Shown here: one piece after another, positions 17,371-24,999 of the stretch | How positions within the stretch are numbered: position 1 is the first letter of the stretch | Layout: each line of letters opens with the position of its first letter | Origin: Peptoniphilus senegalensis JC140 | GTDB lineage: Bacteria > Bacillota > Clostridia > Tissierellales > Peptoniphilaceae | Assembly (NCBI RefSeq): GCF_000321025.1 | Contig: NZ_HE610717.1 | Coordinates: 190,138 to 254,137, forward strand | Length of the DNA: 64,000 bases | Reading direction: 5' to 3' | Notes under the pieces: model-generated | Seen by the model: the letters and a program-made list of their open reading frames with translations, nothing else | The model's database searches: none | Told to the model about the DNA's origin: nothing | Translations under genes and position numbers: made by a program

Positions 17371-18743
17371 GAATAGGTATAGCCAGTTCAGGAGTCCTCT
17401 ATAAAAGTTTAAAATCAATTATAATATTAATTTTGATTTTACTCTTTAGAAAGAGATTAAACTTAAAAAGCATTAAGGGTGCTAATATCATATTGTGGAC
17501 TCTTCTTTTGATATATTTAATATTTCCAAAAGATATTTTATTTAGTATAAAAACCTATGAAGCTTCAAAATTTATAAAGACAATTTTCGCACCCTCAATT
17601 TTGATAAATCAAGCAGCAATTTACATAACCTATAATTTCCCATCAATATCTATGTTTAATAGGATAGTAGGATCAAGCTTAGTCATTATCTATACACTGT
17701 ATCAATTTATAAAATTTAAAAAAGCCTTAAGTAATTCTGTTGAATTAAAGGACAGAACTCATTTAAACAATTCTCTAAAAAAATTTAAGATAAAAAGAGA
17801 AGTAAAGGTTTATATAAATGATGAAATAGACACGCCTATAACTTATGGAATATTTAGACCCAAAATAATTTTACAAAAAAATATTTTAAAAGACTGGGAT
17901 TTATTAGACCATGTATTTATTCACGAGTTAGTGCATATAGAAAGATTTCACATTTTACTAAGTCACTTAAAAAATTTAATAATATGCCTTTATTGGTATA
18001 ATCCATTTTTAATAATTGGCTTAAAATATTTTGAAGAAGATATAGAGATAAACTGCGACAGAATAGTTATAGAAAAAATAGGAGATAGCTTAGAAAATAG
18101 GAAAAATTATTGCCAGTCAATGCTTAAATTGATAGAAAGGCAAAGGGAAAATGATAAATTTGTCTTAAATTTAAGCCCAACTAAGGAAAGGATGTTGACC
18201 ATGAAAAATTGGAAAAAAACAATGTCAGGTACATTTACTTTAATATTTTTATTATTCTTGTACATACCAGTGTTTACAAATGCCATAGAAGTAGATGAAA
18301 ATGAAGTTATATCTGATACAGATGGAATAAAAGAAGTTTATGTAAATGTGGACAATAGAGTTGAAGAAATAAGAGATGAAGAGTATGAAAAACTAGATTT
18401 AGATGAAATATTATTAAATGATGTTGGCGATAAATATGTAAAGAAAAAAGAAATAATACCAGCCTTTGAACATATAGATTATAAATTTAATTTTCAGTCC
18501 TTTTCAATGGATAATCAAAAGGGGTTTACAATTAAAACAAGTGAGATGCATTCTAAAAAGGGGATAGATTATACGGTGCTTATAGTGGAAAATGGCGAAA
18601 AAATATATGAATCAAGATTTAATGAGGGAAAGAATTTAAAAATTAGGCTTGATCGTGGATCTAATTATAAAGTTACTATATTAAATCAATCTGTAAAACC
18701 TATAACTTATAAAATTAATATAAGTTTGTGGCAAGAGGAGTAA
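17367..18743 (+). CDS. M56-family (BlaR1-like) membrane metalloprotease with non-beta-lactam extracellular domain
   Basis: A 458-residue polytopic protease. The zinc site is HELVH (about 186-190) followed by ERFH, with EEDIEINCDRIV supplying the third ligand region. Membrane helices lie near 15-30, 45-60, 90-110, and again near 284-305. The C-terminal extracellular part (about 305-458) is only about 150 residues, rich in Glu, Asp and Lys, with a beta-strand-like end (YTVLIVENGEKIY). It lacks the penicillin-binding SxxK-containing sensor of BlaR1/MecR1, so beta-lactam sensing is not supported. By family analogy it senses an extracellular signal and triggers cleavage of the BlaI-type repressor. 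The ligand is unknown. Confidence 0.88.
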   Translation: MRIGIASSGVLYKSLKSIIILILILLFRKRLNLKSIKGANIILWTLLLIYLIFPKDILFSIKTYEASKFIKTIFAPSILINQAAIYITYNFPSISMFNRIVGSSLVIIYTLYQFIKFKKALSNSVELKDRTHLNNSLKKFKIKREVKVYINDEIDTPITYGIFRPKIILQKNILKDWDLLDHVFIHELVHIERFHILLSHLKNLIICLYWYNPFLIIGLKYFEEDIEINCDRIVIEKIGDSLENRKNYCQSMLKLIERQRENDKFVLNLSPTKERMLTMKNWKKTMSGTFTLIFLLFLYIPVFTNAIEVDENEVISDTDGIKEVYVNVDNRVEEIRDEEYEKLDLDEILLNDVGDKYVKKKEIIPAFEHIDYKFNFQSFSMDNQKGFTIKTSEMHSKKGIDYTVLIVENGEKIYESRFNEGKNLKIRLDRGSNYKVTILNQSVKPITYKINISLWQEE

Positions 18744-18841
18744 TAAATTGATAAATAAAAAAATATAGTGATAATTATATTTCAAAGTTAATAGGTAAGA
18801 AAGTGTAAACTTATTTATTAATCATTGAAAGGAGATACAAG

Positions 18842-19237
18842 TTGAGGACAAAACAGCTTTTAATATATATTATAAGTATAATAATATACTTAATTTTAGT
18901 TTATTTATTAAATAGACGCTCAAATAAAAAAATTATGTATGGAATTTCAATAATAAGTTTAATATTATTTGTTAGCCTGAAATTCTTAGGCAGTAAATAT
19001 AATATTGATTTTTTAGGTTCCGATAAATTTATAAATACTTATCTAAATTTAATGTGCATTATAATTAACATTCCTATTTTATTTGGCGGATATAAAACCA
19101 TAGATTTTTATCTTAGTAAGAAAAATTCCAAGAATAATAAAGATTTTATAATCAAAGGTATTTTGATAATAATACTACTCCTTTTAGTATATATTAGTTA
19201 CACATGGTGGGGTATTGTATATTACTTTTTATTTTAA
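18842..19237 (+). CDS. Small four-helix membrane protein of unknown function
   Basis: I do not recognise this 131-residue protein. It starts at TTG with AAAGGAG upstream, and consists almost wholly of four hydrophobic segments: about 5-23, 32-50, 68-85 and 108-128. Short charged loops separate them, with a Lys/Asn-rich stretch (KKNSKNNKD) before the last helix. It follows the M56 protease by about 100 bases with no terminator, so it is probably in the same transcription unit. In antimicrobial-peptide cassettes such proteins can act as immunity proteins or permease partners, but nothing in the sequence proves this. Confidence 0.65.
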   Translation: MRTKQLLIYIISIIIYLILVYLLNRRSNKKIMYGISIISLILFVSLKFLGSKYNIDFLGSDKFINTYLNLMCIIINIPILFGGYKTIDFYLSKKNSKNNKDFIIKGILIIILLLLVYISYTWWGIVYYFLF

Positions 19238-19309
19238 AAATATTATGGGAGAAAGCAGTCGATTTAGCACAACAACAAATGCTAGAAATCTATAAAAGGA
19301 GGTAATATT

Positions 19310-19540
19310 TTGAAGAAAGGTTTAGCTATATTTCTTATATGTTTGTCATTTTTTGCAGGATTCTTTCTAAATAAAACTATTGCAAAAGAGAATCAAGGTT
19401 TGACAAAAACTCAAATGGAAAACTTGATTAATCGAAAGATTTCTGATGATGAGTGGAAAAAAATGACTCGAGATGGCGAATTGGAAATGATCGGTGGTGC
19501 CGATGGACCTACGCAAATTTATACTGAATCAAATAAATAA
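19310..19540 (+). CDS. Small membrane-anchored protein ending in a GGADGPT motif
   Basis: A 76-residue protein starting at TTG behind AGGAGG. Residues 1-22 form a signal-anchor (KKGLAIFLICLSFFAGFFL), then a charged linker contains LTKTQMENLINRKISDDEW. The tail reads MIGGADGPTQIYTES. GGADGPT is a motif I know from the beta subunits of Na+-pumping decarboxylases (OadB/MmdB/GcdB), which are polytopic proteins of about 400 residues; here it stands alone at the extracellular C-terminus. The protein is therefore not a decarboxylase subunit, although automatic annotation might call it one. It is followed immediately by the second copy of the local hairpin. Possible roles are a secreted peptide precursor or a sensor ligand; both are guesses. 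Confidence 0.7.
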   Translation: MKKGLAIFLICLSFFAGFFLNKTIAKENQGLTKTQMENLINRKISDDEWKKMTRDGELEMIGGADGPTQIYTESNK

Positions 19541-19558
19541 GAAAATTTGAAAAATAAG

Positions 19559-19593
19559 AAAGTTCGGTTGAAAATTAGTTCGCCGAACTTTTT
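19559..19593 (+). terminator. Terminator-like hairpin, copy 2 of the local repeat
   Basis: AAAGTTCGG (19559-19567) pairs with CCGAACTTT (19583-19591), then further T. Compared with copy 1, the right arm has changed so that a U-G pair becomes U-A while the left arm is unchanged. Confidence 0.8.
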
Positions 19594-19594
19594 A

Positions 19595-19684
19595 ATGATT
19601 TACAAAGATAAAATATTTTTATATACTAAGGTTGAAAAAACTGTTATGATTGATTATGAAAAAGCTAAGGAACCAAATAAATAA
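19595..19684 (+). other. Possible remnant coding fragment (29 codons)
   Basis: An open frame beginning MIYKDKIFLYTKVEKTV and ending KEPNK lies between hairpin 2 and the next gene. Its composition looks protein-like, but there is no ribosome site and the ATG abuts the hairpin's T-run. It reads best as the leftover C-terminus of a decayed gene. The rest of 19685-19750 is AT-rich with a GGGG before the next start. Confidence 0.25.
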
Positions 19685-19750
19685 AACATTAATTATATAA
19701 TTTGAAAAAATAATTAGTTTATTGCTTAAATAAAATGGGGGATTTTTCTA

Positions 19751-20143
19751 ATGAATAAAAAAAACTTACTAATTAAAATTTTAATTGTTCTTAATATTGT
19801 TCTCTTGTGTTCTACAATTATTTTACAGCAAAAACTACAAAATCCAATGGTTCCCCTCTTGAAAGGAACTTATGTGTGTTTTAATAAAGATTTTTATTCA
19901 ATGTCCTTTGATACTGAGGAAAAGGTGTATTATATCTTTTGTAATGGAAGTCTTATAGAGAAAGGTAATTTTAAAGAAGATGAAGACAAGAGGATATACA
20001 AACTAGAAGACAATGACTTTAACAAATATATATTCTTAAATGGAAAGACTTTTTATTTTGCCATATCAGATGATAAGGTAATTAAATTTGAAAAGGAATC
20101 CAATGCAATAACTTTTTATGGTGAGTTAAAAGATTTTAAATAA
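19751..20143 (+). CDS. Small secreted or membrane-anchored protein of unknown function
   Basis: A 130-residue protein with an N-terminal hydrophobic segment (about 8-28, LIKILIVLNIVLLCSTIIL) that could be a signal-anchor. The cysteine at about 21 sits inside the hydrophobic stretch (LLCS), which is weakly lipobox-like. The exported part (30-130) is predicted to be mostly beta: VCFNKDFYSMSFDTEE, YYIFCNGSLIEKG, FLNGKTFYFAI. I do not recognise a family. It lies between copies 2 and 3 of the local hairpin, so it may be an independent cargo unit of this accessory island. Confidence 0.6.
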   Translation: MNKKNLLIKILIVLNIVLLCSTIILQQKLQNPMVPLLKGTYVCFNKDFYSMSFDTEEKVYYIFCNGSLIEKGNFKEDEDKRIYKLEDNDFNKYIFLNGKTFYFAISDDKVIKFEKESNAITFYGELKDFK

Positions 20144-20162
20144 GAAAAATTAGAAAGAGGAG

Positions 20163-20198
20163 AAAGTTCGGTTGAAAATTGTTTCACCGGACTTTTTT
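20163..20198 (+). terminator. Terminator-like hairpin, copy 3 of the local repeat
   Basis: AAAGTTCGGTTGAAA pairs with TTTCACCGGACTTT, followed by TTTT. It ends the 19751-20143 unit and directly precedes the aminopeptidase gene. Confidence 0.8.
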
Positions 20199-20248
20199 CT
20201 TTGCCCTATTTTTCTCTTGTGATAATATATAACTTAGGAAGTGATTAT

Positions 20249-22006
20249 GTGATTTTAAATAAAATACGAAACTTAATGGAAGAAAATAAAATAGATTTTT
20301 ATCTTGTGCCATCAAAGGATCCTCATGGGTCTGAGTACTTGCCAGACTACTACAAGGAAAGGGAATTTGTGACAGGCTTTACTGGATCGCAAGGAACTGC
20401 TGTCATTACAAATGACGAGGCATATCTTTGGACTGATGGCAGGTATTTTATCCAAGCTGCAAAGGAAATTAAAGATTTTGGCTTCGAACTCAAAAAGCAG
20501 GGACAAGCTGGAGTCTTAAATTATGATGCGTGGATAGCTGAAAATATTAAGGAAGGAATGACACTTGGTCTTAATGCAGAGTATTTTTCTCATCAAGAAT
20601 TTGCTTCTATTTCAAAAAAATTAGAAAATAAAAATATTAAAATTATTGATATAGATTTAATAAAAGAACTTTGGAAAGATAGGTATGATTTGCCAAGTGA
20701 AGATGCGTTTTTATTAGATGTAAAGTATGCAGGAAAATCTGCTCAAGAAAAGATTTCTGAAATAAGAGAAAAGTTAAAAGAAAAAAATATTGGCATGACT
20801 GTTCTTTCGTCTCTTGTGGATATTGCATGGACATTAAATATTCGTGGCATGGACATAAAGGACACACCAGTTTTAATTTCTTTTATGATAATTGAAAGTG
20901 ACAAGGTAATTTTATTTACTGATAGAGAAAAGACAAAAAATATTGAAAAAGAAATTGCAGATTTTGTTGAATTAAGAGATTACTCAGAATTTTATGATTA
21001 TATAAAATCTTATAAAGATAAAAAAATTTACCTCGACCCAAATTCAATTAACGAAAAAATTTATAAAGGCATTTGCGAAAAAAATGAAATAATTTTTGGC
21101 AATAATATTTCAGAAAATCTAAAGGCAATAAAAAATGAAATTGAAATAAAAAATCTTGAGGACACTTATATAAGAGACGGAGCAATTTTATTTAAGTTCA
21201 TCTGTTGGTTAAAGGAAAATGTAAAAAATAAAATAGGCGAATATGAAGCAGGAGTGATGCTTGACTCTATGCGTGCAGAAGATCCACTTTATATTTCAAA
21301 TTCCTTTGATACGATTTCTGCCTATGGAAAAAATGCAGCTATGATGCACTATCATGCCAGAGAGAATGACCAAGCTGTAATTGAGCCAAGGGGATTTTAC
21401 CTTGTGGATTCAGGTGGACAATATTATTCTGGAACAACAGACATAACAAGAACAATTGCTATGGGAGAACTCACAGAAGAAGAAATTCACGACTACACAA
21501 TGACTTTAAAGAGTCACATAGATTTAATGGATGCTGTATTTTTAAAGGGAACTTATGATTTAGCTTTAGATGGCATTGCAAGATATGCCCTTTGGCAAGA
21601 TAGGATGGACTACAAATGCGGAACAGGTCACGGAATTGGCTTTGTCCTTTCAGTTCATGAAGGACCACACAGAATTTCTCCAAGAGACCCGGCTGTTAGG
21701 ATGGAGGAAAACATGATTGTCTCCAATGAACCTGGTGTCTACAAGGAAAATAAGCATGGCATAAGAATTGAAAACATCATGAGAGTGGTTTTTGACTCTG
21801 AAACTGTGGATTCAGTTTTTAATAAATTTAAGACAATTTCTTTTTGTCCATTTGAACTCAAGGCAATTGATGTAAATTTACTTACAGATAGGCAAATAGA
21901 GGTTATAAATTCTTATCACAGAGAAGTTTTTGAAATCTTAAGTCCACATTTACATGGAGAAGTTTTAGATTATTTGAGAGAGGCAACGAAAGAGGTTAGT
22001 AGATAA
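20249..22006 (+). CDS. M24B-family Xaa-Pro aminopeptidase (aminopeptidase P)
   Basis: About 585 residues, the long three-domain aminopeptidase P form. It has two N-terminal creatinase-like domains (DFYLVPSKDPHGSEYLP; LWTDGRYFIQAAKE) and a C-terminal pita-bread domain from about 290. Metal ligands are visible in YLVDSGGQYYSGTTDITRT (two Asp), HGIGFVLSVHEGP (His), and the Glu of SNEPGVYKE and GIRIENI. It removes N-terminal residues preceding proline in the cytoplasm. I start at GTG 20249, behind AGGAAG, because the TTG at 20201 lies at the end of the upstream terminator hairpin. The stop abuts the uvrC start codon. Confidence 0.9.
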   Translation: MILNKIRNLMEENKIDFYLVPSKDPHGSEYLPDYYKEREFVTGFTGSQGTAVITNDEAYLWTDGRYFIQAAKEIKDFGFELKKQGQAGVLNYDAWIAENIKEGMTLGLNAEYFSHQEFASISKKLENKNIKIIDIDLIKELWKDRYDLPSEDAFLLDVKYAGKSAQEKISEIREKLKEKNIGMTVLSSLVDIAWTLNIRGMDIKDTPVLISFMIIESDKVILFTDREKTKNIEKEIADFVELRDYSEFYDYIKSYKDKKIYLDPNSINEKIYKGICEKNEIIFGNNISENLKAIKNEIEIKNLEDTYIRDGAILFKFICWLKENVKNKIGEYEAGVMLDSMRAEDPLYISNSFDTISAYGKNAAMMHYHARENDQAVIEPRGFYLVDSGGQYYSGTTDITRTIAMGELTEEEIHDYTMTLKSHIDLMDAVFLKGTYDLALDGIARYALWQDRMDYKCGTGHGIGFVLSVHEGPHRISPRDPAVRMEENMIVSNEPGVYKENKHGIRIENIMRVVFDSETVDSVFNKFKTISFCPFELKAIDVNLLTDRQIEVINSYHREVFEILSPHLHGEVLDYLREATKEVSR

Positions 22007-23869
22007 TTGTTAGATTTAAGAGAAAGGCTTGATAAGCTTCCAGACAAACCTGGGGTTTATATAATGAAAAATGAATTAGATGAGATAATTTATGTTGGCA
22101 AAGCCAAGTCTCTTAGAAAGAGAGTGAGACAATACTTTGGCTCTTATGGTAAATCTTCCCAAAAAGTTGCCAGCATGGTCTCAAAAATCCATGATTTTGA
22201 GTATATTATTGTTGAAAATGAAGTGGAGTCTCTTGTCCTTGAGTCCAATTTAATTAAGGATAATCTCCCAAAATACAATATTCTCTTGCGTGATGACAAG
22301 CAGTATCCATATATAAAGGTTAAGGTAAACGAGAGATTTCCTAGAGTTATGAAGACTAGAAGAATTTTAAAGGATGGGGCAAAATATTTTGGACCCTATC
22401 CCGATGTCTTTGCTGTAAATGAATCAATTGAAACCTTCGAGAGAATTTATCCTCTGAGGACTTGTAACTTAAATCTTGAAAATGTGGAAGAAAAAAATTA
22501 TAGACCTTGTCTAAATTATTACATTGGTAAATGTATAGGTCCCTGCATTGGAAATGTAAAAGACGAAGATTATAAAGTAATGGTGGATGAAGTTTTGAGT
22601 TTCCTTTCTAGTTCTGACAATAAACTTATAGATAAACTTCACGAAAAGATGATGGACTACTCGAGAAATCTTGATTATGAAAATGCTGCTGATATTCGCG
22701 ATAGAATTAAAAACTTAGAATATTTAAAGGAAAGACAGCTTATAAGTGATCCTGAAGCTCATGATGATAAGGACATAATCGCCCTTGCAAAGGGAATTGA
22801 CGAAGTCCTCATCCAAATTTTCTTTTTTAGAAAGGGAAAAATTATTGGCAGAGAGCATTATATGATAAGGGATTATTACAATGACAGCTACGAGGAAATT
22901 TTCTCTTCCTTTTTAAAACAATTTTACATTGGGGCATCTTATATTCCAAAGGAAATTATTATAGAAGAAAAGCCAATGGATATTAAAGTCTTGGAAGATT
23001 GGCTCACTGAAAAAAGAGGGAATAAAGTTACCATAAGTGTTCCAATAAAGGGCGATAAAAAAGAATTAATTAGAATGGTCAAGAGAAATGCTCTTGATAT
23101 GATTGAAAAATATGGCGACAAATACAAAAAACGAGCGGAGTCGAATAGATTGGCACTAGAAGAGATAAAAGACTTAATTGGTCTAAGTGAAATACCAAGG
23201 CGAATAGAAGCCTATGACATTTCAAATATTTCAGGTGTAGAATCAGTTGGTTCAATGGTTGTATTTGAAGATGGGGATGCAAAGAAGAGCGATTACAGAA
23301 AATTTAGAATAAAAAGTGTTATAGGTCCTGATGATTATTCTAGTTTAAAGGAAGTAATTGAGAGGAGATTTAAGAGGGGTGTAGAAGAAAAAAAAGAAGA
23401 CATAAATTCTTCCTTTTCAAATTTCCCAGACCTTATAATGATGGATGGCGGCAAGGGTCAAGTCAATGTAGCCAAAGAAATTTTAGAAAAATTAAACTTA
23501 AATTTAGAAATTTGTGGTCTTGTAAAGGATGACTTTCATAGAACTCGTGGAATAATTTATAATAATGAAGAATTTAATGTTGATTTAAACTCAAGAGCTT
23601 ATAAAATGATTTACAAAATTCAAGAAGAAGCTCACAGATTTGCAATAAACTATCACAGAAATCTTAGAGCGAAGACAATGTTTAAGTCAGAGCTTGATGA
23701 TATAAAATTAATAGGACCTAAGCGAAAGGAAAATTTGTTAAGGCATTTTAAGTCAATTGATAAAATAAAAAATGCAAGTGTCGAGGAACTTATGGAAGTT
23801 GAGTCCATGAATGAAAAAAGTGCAGAGTCACTTTACAGACATTTTAGGAGTGTAAATAATGGGAGTTAA
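22007..23869 (+). CDS. uvrC: Excinuclease ABC subunit C
   Basis: A 620-residue UvrC of normal length. The N-terminal GIY-YIG nuclease domain contains PGVYIMKN and IIYVGKAKSLRKRVRQYF. A UVR motif for UvrB binding lies near 205-240 (LDYENAADIRDRI). The RNase-H-like second nuclease domain has RIEAYDISNISG and LIMMDGGKGQVN, and tandem helix-hairpin-helix motifs end the protein (LIGPKRKENLLRHF). It makes both incisions in nucleotide excision repair. Start is TTG, directly following the aminopeptidase stop, so translation is coupled. It overlaps hprK by eleven bases. Confidence 0.97.
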   Translation: MLDLRERLDKLPDKPGVYIMKNELDEIIYVGKAKSLRKRVRQYFGSYGKSSQKVASMVSKIHDFEYIIVENEVESLVLESNLIKDNLPKYNILLRDDKQYPYIKVKVNERFPRVMKTRRILKDGAKYFGPYPDVFAVNESIETFERIYPLRTCNLNLENVEEKNYRPCLNYYIGKCIGPCIGNVKDEDYKVMVDEVLSFLSSSDNKLIDKLHEKMMDYSRNLDYENAADIRDRIKNLEYLKERQLISDPEAHDDKDIIALAKGIDEVLIQIFFFRKGKIIGREHYMIRDYYNDSYEEIFSSFLKQFYIGASYIPKEIIIEEKPMDIKVLEDWLTEKRGNKVTISVPIKGDKKELIRMVKRNALDMIEKYGDKYKKRAESNRLALEEIKDLIGLSEIPRRIEAYDISNISGVESVGSMVVFEDGDAKKSDYRKFRIKSVIGPDDYSSLKEVIERRFKRGVEEKKEDINSSFSNFPDLIMMDGGKGQVNVAKEILEKLNLNLEICGLVKDDFHRTRGIIYNNEEFNVDLNSRAYKMIYKIQEEAHRFAINYHRNLRAKTMFKSELDDIKLIGPKRKENLLRHFKSIDKIKNASVEELMEVESMNEKSAESLYRHFRSVNNGS

Positions 23870-24770
23870 ATTAAGAGAAATTGTTGAAGAATTAAATTTT
23901 GAAATTGTTCATCAGTCAAGCGATTATAGAGAAATTGAAATTCAAAATAGCGATATTAATAGACCAGGGCTTCAACTTTGCGGATATTATTCAAAATTTG
24001 TCAAAGATAGAATTCAGCTTATTGGCACACAAGAGTGGCATTATATTAATTCTTTGGATGACGAGGAAAGATATTCTACATTAGAAAAATTATTTAAGTA
24101 CAATATTCCTGTAGTTGTATTTTCAAGAGACAATGAAATATTTCTGCAGGCAAAAGTTTTGGCAGAAAAACATAATGTTACAATTCTGCGAAGTCCAGAT
24201 ACAACATCAAAAATTTTCAGCAAAATTATTTCTTTCGTAGATGAAGCCTTAGCACCAACTACTAGAATGCATGGTGTGTTGTTGGATATATCTGGAATTG
24301 GAGTTTTAATAACTGGGAGAAGTGGGATAGGTAAGAGTGAGACAGCCCTTGATTTAATTTCAAATGGTGCAAGGCTTATTTCAGATGACTCAGTTATCAT
24401 AAAAAATATAGATAAAAAACTAATAGGAAAGTCTCCAGATATTACAAAGTATTTTATGGAAATCAGAGGAGTAGGGATAATTGATATCCAAAAGATGTTT
24501 GGTATTGGATTTGTAATGGAAGAAAAAGCAATAGAGGTCGTAGTAAACTTAGAAGATTGGGACGAATCAAAGGAATATGAAAGACTTGGAGTGGACAACA
24601 ATTATCAAAACATTTTAGGAATTGATGTGGTAAAATTTGATATTCCAGTTAAACCAGGAAGACACACAGCTCTTATAATAGAAGTTGCTACAAAAAATTA
24701 TAAACAGAAGGAATTAGGTTATAATCCAGCCTTAGCATTAAATGAGAGAATGTTAAAAAAATTAAAATAG
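23859..24770 (+). CDS. hprK: HPr kinase/phosphorylase
   Basis: A 303-residue bifunctional enzyme that phosphorylates and dephosphorylates a serine of HPr to control carbon catabolite repression. It has the N-terminal HprK domain (1-130), RMHGVLLDISG, the P-loop GRSGIGKSETALDL (about 152), ISDDSV, and the family signature MEIRGVGIIDIQKMFGIG. No ptsH or other PTS gene is in the window. The gene overlaps uvrC, an arrangement also seen in related Firmicutes, and is followed by a terminator. Confidence 0.96.
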   Translation: MGVKLREIVEELNFEIVHQSSDYREIEIQNSDINRPGLQLCGYYSKFVKDRIQLIGTQEWHYINSLDDEERYSTLEKLFKYNIPVVVFSRDNEIFLQAKVLAEKHNVTILRSPDTTSKIFSKIISFVDEALAPTTRMHGVLLDISGIGVLITGRSGIGKSETALDLISNGARLISDDSVIIKNIDKKLIGKSPDITKYFMEIRGVGIIDIQKMFGIGFVMEEKAIEVVVNLEDWDESKEYERLGVDNNYQNILGIDVVKFDIPVKPGRHTALIIEVATKNYKQKELGYNPALALNERMLKKLK

Positions 24771-24777
24771 TATTATT

Positions 24778-24812
24778 GAGCGTAAAATTATTACGCTCTT
24801 ATTTATTTTTAT
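24778..24812 (+). terminator. Terminator after hprK
   Basis: GAGCGTAA-AATTA-TTACGCTC, an eight-pair stem, followed by a T-rich tract interrupted by A. Confidence 0.7.
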
Positions 24813-24919
24813 GAATGATAAATAAAATTTTTACAAGACAAATATGATTTCACATTATGAAATGCCTTTCATTTTTCGCTATTTTTTAAATATTTGAAAG
24901 TTCATTATTAATAATATTA

Positions 24920-24948
24920 TTGAAATTTATTAAATAAAGTTCTATAAT
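24920..24948 (+). promoter_or_regulatory. Promoter of the pyruvate:ferredoxin oxidoreductase gene
   Basis: TTGAAA (24920-24925), a 17-base spacer, TATAAT (24943-24948). This fits a highly expressed metabolic gene. No Rex-type palindrome was recognised in the 50-base leader. Confidence 0.75.
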
Positions 24949-24999
24949 ATAAACAGTATAGTTAGTTAATATTTATATTATTAATAATAGGAGGCTAAT

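Noticed and set aside
19204-19305. Short open frame ending EKAVDLAQQQMLEIYKRR before the GGADGPT gene
   Set aside because: The tail looks coding-like and its stop overlaps the next ribosome site, but the frame largely overlaps the upstream membrane-protein gene and has no ribosome site of its own; evidence is too thin for a feature.
19310-19540. Annotation as a sodium-translocating decarboxylase beta subunit
   Set aside because: Only the GGADGPT tail matches; the protein is 76 residues with one membrane segment, far too small for the roughly 400-residue polytopic subunit, and no decarboxylase partners are nearby.
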